Shown here one piece after another: positions 59,345 through 64,000 of a stretch of DNA of 64,000 nt. This DNA comes from Bacillus sp. BHET2. GTDB lineage: Bacteria > Bacillota > Bacilli > Bacillales > Bacillaceae_B. The notes beneath the pieces are model-generated. The model saw only the letters and a program-made list of their open reading frames with translations, was not told the origin of the DNA and did no database searches. The number at the start of each line of letters is the position of its first letter. Position 1 is the first letter of the stretch. The translations under genes were made by a program, and so were the position numbers. The DNA lies in contig NZ_VCQN01000007.1 in NCBI RefSeq assembly GCF_005938125.1, forward strand, positions 1-64,000. Reading direction: 5' to 3'.

Positions 59345-60970
59345 TTAATGCAGTTGCCCATTCTTAAGTCTTTTCAGCCAGCTTCTTTGTCTAGTGGAAG
59401 TAACCCAATATCCCATTAAACCGAATCCAGCAAGTGCAAACCCCCCCTGCCAAACGATCTCCACGGCGAATCCCAATCCGGAGAAACCGCCAAGGCACCC
59501 CAATAGTAACAGGGTAAAGGCTTGCTTCTTTCTGCTTTCAAATATCTCAAATTGAAATTCGTTCTGCTGATGATGATCCTTTTGTTCCAGTGATTTTTCT
59601 GGAAAGTCCAACAGTTGACGAACTTTTTGCACCGTTTGAAACAATGGTTGTGCGCTCACCCATTTCATTAACAACTCCCACTTGTTTGTATTACTATCCT
59701 TCACCCAGTCCAAAAAGGCTGGTTTGACCACATCAAGGGTTTCCTCACCCGGGCTAAGTGTATGGACAAGTCCCTCTATGGTCGCAAATGAGCGACCCAA
59801 AAAGATAAAGCGGGTAGGCACCTGGACAGGCAGTGATTTCACCATATCGTTGATTTCTTTTTTTACAGAAATCAGATCCATCTCTTTGAACTGTTCCATA
59901 TCGAGGGTGACGAATTCCTTCAAAACAGCCTCGATTGTTTTCGGGCTTGCGTCTGGAAGCAAAAAGCCCAAATGAGCCAGTGATTCCGCTGCTTTCCTGA
60001 AGTTTTTCAAAAGGACCCCTTCCAGGAGTTCTTGAAAGTGAGCCGAATCCCGCTTGGAAATTTCCCCGACCATTCCATAATCCAATAGAACGAAGGTACC
60101 ATCAGGCTGAAGGAGAATATTCCCGGCATGAGGATCAGCATGAAAGATCCCGGGTTCGAGCCATTGAGGAAGAAAGAGGCGAAACAACCTCTGAGCGAGC
60201 TTCTGTCCGTCCAATCCATACGATTCGATTGCACTTCGATCATTCAAGCGGACGCCATCCACCCATTCCATCACCAGCACTTTATCTGTGCAAAGCTCGG
60301 GATACATAGCTGGAATCTTCACGTTCGGATCATCCTTGAAACGTTGCTTAAATGAAAGAGCCGTATTCATTTCTTTAGAAAAATCCAGTTCTTGTTCAAT
60401 CACCTGCTTTAATTCTTTATAAAGCATCTTAAAATCAATGAATCCCTTTGGAACCGGAGCGAAATTTCTCGCAAACCAAATAATGATGGCAAGGGACCTG
60501 AAATCTGTCTTCACAAGAGAAGGGATTTCCGGTCGCTGTACCTTGATGGCCGCTTGGGTTCCATCAGGAAGCGTCGCTTTGTACACTTCTCCAATGGATG
60601 CTGAAGCGACGGCTTCTTGATCGATTGCTTGCACCTTTGACGAAACGGGGTGACCCCATTCCCGTTCCAGGACTTCATTGATATTTTCCCAGGGTGAAGG
60701 GGGAACGTGATCAACAAGGTCTTGTATTTGAGTAATAAATCCTTTCGGAAGCAAATCCTCGCGAATACTTAACAGTTGCCCAACCTTAATCAAGACACCG
60801 TTCAATTCAAAAAGAGTTTCTTTAAACTCTTTTCCCATTCGCTCCCAAAGCTGATCCTTCTCCCATTGGGATTTCCCACGTAGACGGTACCAATAGACCC
60901 TTACTACAATCGATAATGCCAATGATAATATCTTCCACATTCTCCAAAGTTTATTCTGTGACTTCATCAT
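59345..60970 (-). CDS. AarF/UbiB/ABC1-family kinase-like protein
   Basis: 541 residues. GVLIKVGQLLSIREDLLP is the KxGQ motif; AIKVQRPEI carries the ATP Lys; HADPHAGNILLQPDGTFVLL and DYGMVGEI are the catalytic and metal loops. Two C-terminal TM helices anchor it to the membrane. UbiB-like proteins are atypical kinases or ATPases that support quinone or lipid biosynthesis; the client here is unknown (Bacillus makes menaquinone). ATG 60967/60970. Confidence 0.88.
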   Translation of the reverse strand: MMKSQNKLWRMWKILSLALSIVVRVYWYRLRGKSQWEKDQLWERMGKEFKETLFELNGVLIKVGQLLSIREDLLPKGFITQIQDLVDHVPPSPWENINEVLEREWGHPVSSKVQAIDQEAVASASIGEVYKATLPDGTQAAIKVQRPEIPSLVKTDFRSLAIIIWFARNFAPVPKGFIDFKMLYKELKQVIEQELDFSKEMNTALSFKQRFKDDPNVKIPAMYPELCTDKVLVMEWVDGVRLNDRSAIESYGLDGQKLAQRLFRLFLPQWLEPGIFHADPHAGNILLQPDGTFVLLDYGMVGEISKRDSAHFQELLEGVLLKNFRKAAESLAHLGFLLPDASPKTIEAVLKEFVTLDMEQFKEMDLISVKKEINDMVKSLPVQVPTRFIFLGRSFATIEGLVHTLSPGEETLDVVKPAFLDWVKDSNTNKWELLMKWVSAQPLFQTVQKVRQLLDFPEKSLEQKDHHQQNEFQFEIFESRKKQAFTLLLLGCLGGFSGLGFAVEIVWQGGFALAGFGLMGYWVTSTRQRSWLKRLKNGQLH

Positions 60971-61122
60971 TTCATCCCCCGTAACCGGACTGTTTAACCC
61001 TATTATGTAATATAAATGAGAAATAAGAAAGTTTCTATCTTTGGTATAATCAGAAAATTTCGTTCAACCAATGGTGTTTTATGGTAAAATATATCAATCA
61101 CTAAAGGGGGGGGAGATATCTT

Positions 61123-61368
61123 TTGAAAAAAGGCTGGATTTCCGTTATTGGCGGCTTTATTGCAGGGTTAATCCTTTCCTTTGAATTTTTGGAGTACAAC
61201 GGCTGGATCATCCACAAAATGAGTACTGAGGGAGAAATTGAAAGTACCATGAAGGAAATGGATTTTAATATGATCACGAACTCATTTCTCCTCATGGCTG
61301 TTTCAGCTTTGAGCATTTATTTGGTTTTAAGATTAATCGAAATAGTGTGGAAACGTAAATCGGGGTAA
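61123..61368 (+). CDS. two-TM small membrane protein
   Basis: 81 residues with two TM helices (about 5-22, 47-68) and an acidic segment between (STEGEIESTMKEMD). TTG 61123 behind AAAGGGGGGGAG. Located 4 bp upstream of the nucleotidyltransferase gene, so probably in one transcript. Family not recognised. Confidence 0.65.
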   Translation: MKKGWISVIGGFIAGLILSFEFLEYNGWIIHKMSTEGEIESTMKEMDFNMITNSFLLMAVSALSIYLVLRLIEIVWKRKSG

Positions 61369-61372
61369 GGAT

Positions 61373-62221
61373 GTGAATGTTGAATGTGCGGGATTAGAGT
61401 CAAAGCATGAAGTAAGAGATCAACAGTTAATAAGTGAACGTGAAGAGATTAAAGAAGCTATTAAACACGATTTACTTCAAGATGAAAATGTTATCGCATT
61501 TTTCTACGGTGGTTCCATGGCAAAGGGCAATCATGACCGATATTCAGATTTAGATTTGCGGATAGTCGTGAAAGATCATGTTTTCGATGAGTATAGGAAA
61601 CAGAAAAAGGAACGGGCAGGCAAATGGGGAAAGGTCCTGTTTTATGAAGATTTCCCGTGGGCATCTCATACCGTAACTCATTATCGAAGCTTTGTAAAAG
61701 TAGACTCCTTCTACTTTAAAATGGAAGCATTGCAACCGTCAGTCTATTTGACAGAAGCCGAGATTGTCTATGATCCCTTTCAGTACGTCAAGAAACTGGT
61801 TGATGGTTCCCAAACGCTGAATTACAGCGTTTCCCCTGACGAATTCGAGCTCTGGAGAGGTAAATTCTTTGCTCACTGTCATGAAGTATATCGAAGGATC
61901 AAGCGGGGGGAGATCTACTATGCTCTTCATTCCCTGGACATGTTAAGATGGTCGATCGCTTCAGGGTGGGATATGGAGAATGGACGAGTGCCGAATGCGC
62001 CAGGCGACTGGTCCAGATATGAAGGAGAAAGATCACCATTCTCCGAGGATCAACAAACTATGCTTGCAAGTTGGGTATGCAGACGGGATCCGGATGAGAT
62101 GTTTGAGGTGATGAAGGGCATTGTTCCTGAATTCAAACGGCTCCATCGGTTCTTGTCTGAGGTGCTTGGGGAGGAAGAGAAAGATGAATGGGTGGATGAG
62201 ATACTGGGTTTGGTGATGTGA
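61373..62221 (+). CDS. nucleotidyltransferase (aminoglycoside adenylyltransferase-like)
   Basis: 282 residues. FYGGSMAKGNHDRYSDLDLR is the NTase pattern GG/S-x-G...D-x-D with two metal Asp. The second half is helical, as in streptomycin 6-adenylyltransferase-like enzymes (AadK). Transfers a nucleotide to a small molecule or protein; true antibiotic resistance is not shown. GTG start with GGGGTAAGGATG upstream. Confidence 0.8.
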   Translation: MNVECAGLESKHEVRDQQLISEREEIKEAIKHDLLQDENVIAFFYGGSMAKGNHDRYSDLDLRIVVKDHVFDEYRKQKKERAGKWGKVLFYEDFPWASHTVTHYRSFVKVDSFYFKMEALQPSVYLTEAEIVYDPFQYVKKLVDGSQTLNYSVSPDEFELWRGKFFAHCHEVYRRIKRGEIYYALHSLDMLRWSIASGWDMENGRVPNAPGDWSRYEGERSPFSEDQQTMLASWVCRRDPDEMFEVMKGIVPEFKRLHRFLSEVLGEEEKDEWVDEILGLVM

Positions 62222-62257
62222 AAAGGCAGATTTTCTGTCTCTTTCACATCTTTTTTT
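62215..62257 (+). terminator. terminator after nucleotidyltransferase
   Basis: GATGTGAAA...TTTCACATC with an inner CAGA/TGTC pairing and seven T's; overlaps the stop codon. Confidence 0.85.
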
Positions 62258-62513
62258 GAAAAAGCCATATTAATCGCTTCCTTTCCTGATTTTGGTCAAG
62301 CCTTTCTTTTTCTACAGCTTCTAAAATTGAACGACAAAAAATTGATATCAGCAGCTGAAAATAACCCTTTCTACAGCCGCTGAACCACTAACGAATCGCC
62401 TCCTTAGAACGAAAAGTAATCCTGTCTTCGCCGAAGTTTGACACCTTTGTGAACGACGCAAATACCCATTGTATTCAGCAGGGAGAAGGGGTATATTAAA
62501 AGTGTAAATAACA

Positions 62514-62529
62514 TGTGAATAAATTCACA
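62514..62529. promoter_or_regulatory. Rex/FNR-type palindrome 1
   Basis: TGTGAATAAATTCACA, perfect TGTGAA/TTCACA arms, 108 bp before the DoxX start. Confidence 0.7.
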
Positions 62530-62592
62530 AACTAACAAACGTAGAAGTCAATACATCATGAATGACACAAAAGCAATTAAATGCATCTTCAT

Positions 62593-62610
62593 TTGTGAAT
62601 TTTTTCACAA
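62593..62610. promoter_or_regulatory. Rex/FNR-type palindrome 2
   Basis: TTGTGAATTTTTTCACAA, a perfect TTGTGAA-N4-TTCACAA site: the Rex consensus, and also FNR-like TGTGA-N6-TCACA. 26 bp before the DoxX ATG. Confidence 0.8.
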
Positions 62611-62636
62611 TATAAACTTAAAGGAGATGATCCATC

Positions 62637-63137
62637 ATGAGATGGTGGGAAAATCAAAAGGTGAGCGTAGTTTGGACTGTGTTAAGAATTTGGTTGGGTG
62701 TTCAATGGTTGGAGGCAGGATGGCATAAAGTGACTGATGGTTTTGATGCAGGTGGTTTCTTACAAGGAACATTGGCAAAAGCGACAGGAGATCACCCGGC
62801 TGTACAAGGATGGTATGCCGAATTTCTAAAAGGATTTGCCATACCGAATGTAGAACTGTTCAATATCTTGATTCCCTGGGGAGAATTGTTAGTGGGAGTT
62901 GGATTGATTGCTGGTTTCATGACAATTCCGGCACTCTTGGCTGGGGCATTCATGAACTTGAACTTCTTATTAGCAGGAACAGTAAGTACAAATCCGATAC
63001 TTTACACAGCTGGTATCATTCTTCTTTTCGCAGGGCGAGGGGCATATTGTTGGGGTGCGGATCGCTGGATGATGCCATATATGAAACAAATGTTTAATCA
63101 TAAAGACAAACAACAGAAAAAGCCGGTTATAGTATGA
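62637..63137 (+). CDS. DoxX-family membrane protein
   Basis: 166 residues, four TM helices: VLRIWLGVQWLEAGWHKVTD at the start and ELLVGVGLIAGFMTIPALL in the middle are the DoxX/DoxD pattern. Plasma membrane; relatives are linked to quinone or thiosulfate redox chemistry. ATG 62637 behind AAAGGAGATG. Two Rex/FNR-type palindromes upstream predict control by NADH/NAD ratio or oxygen. Confidence 0.88.
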   Translation: MRWWENQKVSVVWTVLRIWLGVQWLEAGWHKVTDGFDAGGFLQGTLAKATGDHPAVQGWYAEFLKGFAIPNVELFNILIPWGELLVGVGLIAGFMTIPALLAGAFMNLNFLLAGTVSTNPILYTAGIILLFAGRGAYCWGADRWMMPYMKQMFNHKDKQQKKPVIV

Positions 63138-63147
63138 ATGAAAATAG

Positions 63148-63180
63148 GACCACCCTTGCTTCACAGCAAGGGTGGTCTTA
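63148..63180 (+). terminator. terminator after DoxX gene
   Basis: GACCACCCTTGC / GCAAGGGTGGTC with 6-base loop and T's. Confidence 0.9.
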
Positions 63181-63225
63181 TTAATGAATTCCTCAAACCT
63201 ATCTTTTTTAACTACCGGGATTTTC

Positions 63226-63411
63226 CTACTGGTTTTTCTTCACTCGTGCTCGCTGGTTTGCAGCATTGGCACGAGCTTGTGCTTCCATGTCAGCCTGGTC
63301 GGCAAGTTCACGTGAGAACTCTTCGTCAACACCGTCAGATTTGAGCTGAGCGGGTGTTTGTGGCAGGCTGTTTTTGTTACCCCGTTTGTTATGGCCGCGT
63401 GATCTGCCCAA
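63226..63411 (-). CDS. yfhD: YfhD-family small protein
   Basis: About 61 residues, basic N-terminus (GRSRGHNKRGNKN), SLPQTPAQLKSDGVDEEFSR and ELADQADMEAQARANAANQR. Length and pattern match YfhD of sporulating Bacillus. Function unknown. TTG 63411 is 9 nt after AAAGGGG; ATG 63420 lies next to that RBS. A terminator (63440-63473) separates it from yfhE, so it has its own promoter. Confidence 0.85.
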   Translation of the reverse strand: MGRSRGHNKRGNKNSLPQTPAQLKSDGVDEEFSRELADQADMEAQARANAANQRARVKKNQ

Positions 63412-63439
63412 TATGAACATCCCCTTTTGGTTAAAAAAT

Positions 63440-63473
63440 AAAGGTACAGGCTCTGACTCAAACCTGTACCTTT
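63440..63473 (-). terminator. terminator between yfhE and yfhD
   Basis: AAAGGTACAGG / CCTGTACCTTT with 12-base loop; on the minus strand followed by TATTTTTTAA. Confidence 0.85.
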
Positions 63474-63515
63474 ATCTTTCTTCAAAATAAGGATTTCTAG
63501 TTAGGTAATAATTGA

Positions 63516-63641
63516 CTATCGATGTGCTTTTGGGCTAAATCCCGCTGCACGGTCTGCTGCTTTAAATTCCCTGGAGTATGTTACTTCCTGAGCGCTTGAT
63601 AGAGCCGATTTGTTTTTGTCTTTCTTTTTCTTATTATCCAT
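63516..63641 (-). CDS. yfhE: YfhE-family small protein
   Basis: 41 residues, MDNKKKKDKNKSALSSAQEV then TYSREFKAADRAAGFSPKAH. Matches the YfhE family, which has an acidic-basic N-terminus and the TYSREF...AADRAAG signature. Function unknown; sporulation-linked organisms only. Start at 63641 (ATG); an in-frame ATG at 63653 sits against GAAGGG. Confidence 0.85.
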   Translation of the reverse strand: MDNKKKKDKNKSALSSAQEVTYSREFKAADRAAGFSPKAHR

Positions 63642-63712
63642 TCCTATGTACATCCCTTCTTTTCAAGATTACTTCTATTTTCGCCTTGAAAAAGAAGGGA
63701 CATACATATGGT

Positions 63713-64000
63713 TTAATGATAAATGTCAATCAGGGCACTTTTTAAATCAGGGTATTTGAAGTTGAAGCCATGTTCTAATAGGACGCTTGGTAATACTTTT
63801 TGTCCTTCTAACACAAGGGCACTCATTTCACCCATGGCCACCTTTAAAGCTAGTGGTGGAACAGGGATCCAGTGCGGTCTGCCAAGGACGGCACCAAGAG
63901 TTTTCCCGAATTCTTTCATGATGACAGGTGATGGAGTTGTTACGTTCACCGGTCCTGAAATGGTATCTGTTTCAGCAATAAAATGAACCGCTCTTGCAAT
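63713..64000 (-). CDS. yfhF: YfhF-like NAD-dependent epimerase/SDR protein (partial)
   Basis: The C-terminal 95 residues, cut by the window end: VNVTTPSPVIMKEFGKTLGA, LGRPHWIPVPPLALKVAMGE, VLPSVLLEHGFNFKYPDLKS. This is the TIGR01777-type extended SDR (sugar nucleotide epimerase-like) found as yfhF next to yfhE and yfhD in Bacillus. Probably NAD-binding; substrate unknown. Confidence 0.88.
   Translation of the reverse strand: MARAVHFIAETDTISGPVNVTTPSPVIMKEFGKTLGAVLGRPHWIPVPPLALKVAMGEMSALVLEGQKVLPSVLLEHGFNFKYPDLKSALIDIYH

Overview
The window looks like chromosomal DNA of an aerobic, spore-forming member of the Bacillaceae (Bacillus sensu lato, possibly Rossellomorea or a similar genus; the genus is a guess). 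The signs are AGGAGG-type ribosome binding sites with frequent TTG and GTG starts, yfhD/yfhE/yfhF and yhbD-type genes, ClpE under CtsR boxes, a catalase with a sigma-B promoter, a flotillin with a sigma-W promoter, Fur boxes, a purine riboswitch, and a highly characteristic Bacillaceae dispersed repeat near 57 kb. I see no rRNA, tRNA, phage, transposase or CRISPR array.

Region 1 (about 1-13.7 kb) is accessory DNA and visibly richer in A+T than the rest. About fifteen short, mostly single-gene units all lie on the + strand: an MFS exporter, small lipoproteins, an alpha/beta hydrolase, an aminoglycoside phosphotransferase-like protein, a GNAT acetyltransferase, VOC/glyoxalase proteins, a HAD phosphatase, an NlpC/P60-like protein and a possible TraB/ChaN-fold protein. 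Many units are followed by a related 60-85 bp imperfect palindrome. Several are broken: a regulator without its N-terminus, a P-loop kinase with a frameshift in Walker A, a padR fragment, a NUDIX tail and a shortened beta-lactamase-family gene. The layout resembles an integron cassette array, but I see no integrase and no classical attC site.

Region 2 (13.8-23.6 kb) holds two small membrane proteins, then a Fur-boxed two-gene operon coding for a large lipoprotein and a lipoprotein that joins a YVTN beta-propeller to a di-heme MauG/cytochrome c peroxidase-like domain. A cobalamin riboswitch with a terminator follows, oddly placed in front of an acyl-CoA thioesterase. Then come a zinc-ribbon protein, an AraC regulator, a DUF1761 membrane protein and the sigma-W flotillin.

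Region 3 (23.7-38.3 kb) carries adenine deaminase under a guanine-type purine riboswitch, DinB, a 5'-nucleotidase-like enzyme and a threonine aldolase-like lyase. A GlcD-type oxidase coupled to a bile acid:sodium symporter-family carrier is bracketed by two inverted-repeat elements. A Fur-controlled siderophore ABC transporter diverges from a Fur-boxed ferredoxin-NADP reductase-like protein, and DUF421 and TerC membrane proteins follow.

Region 4 (38.4-64 kb) is ordinary core and housekeeping DNA: a potassium channel, EamA and UMF1 transporters, ferritin, azoreductase, a phosphodiesterase, a bactofilin with its YhbD-like regulator (twin palindromic operators), a GntR-ABC envelope operon with a perfect palindromic operator, catalase, ClpE, HAD phosphatase, an alkyltransferase-like protein, an AarF/UbiB kinase, a nucleotidyltransferase, a DoxX protein behind two Rex/FNR-type palindromes, and yfhD-yfhE-yfhF cut by the window end. 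Iron control (three Fur boxes) and stress control (sigma-B, sigma-W, CtsR, Rex-like) are the main regulatory themes.
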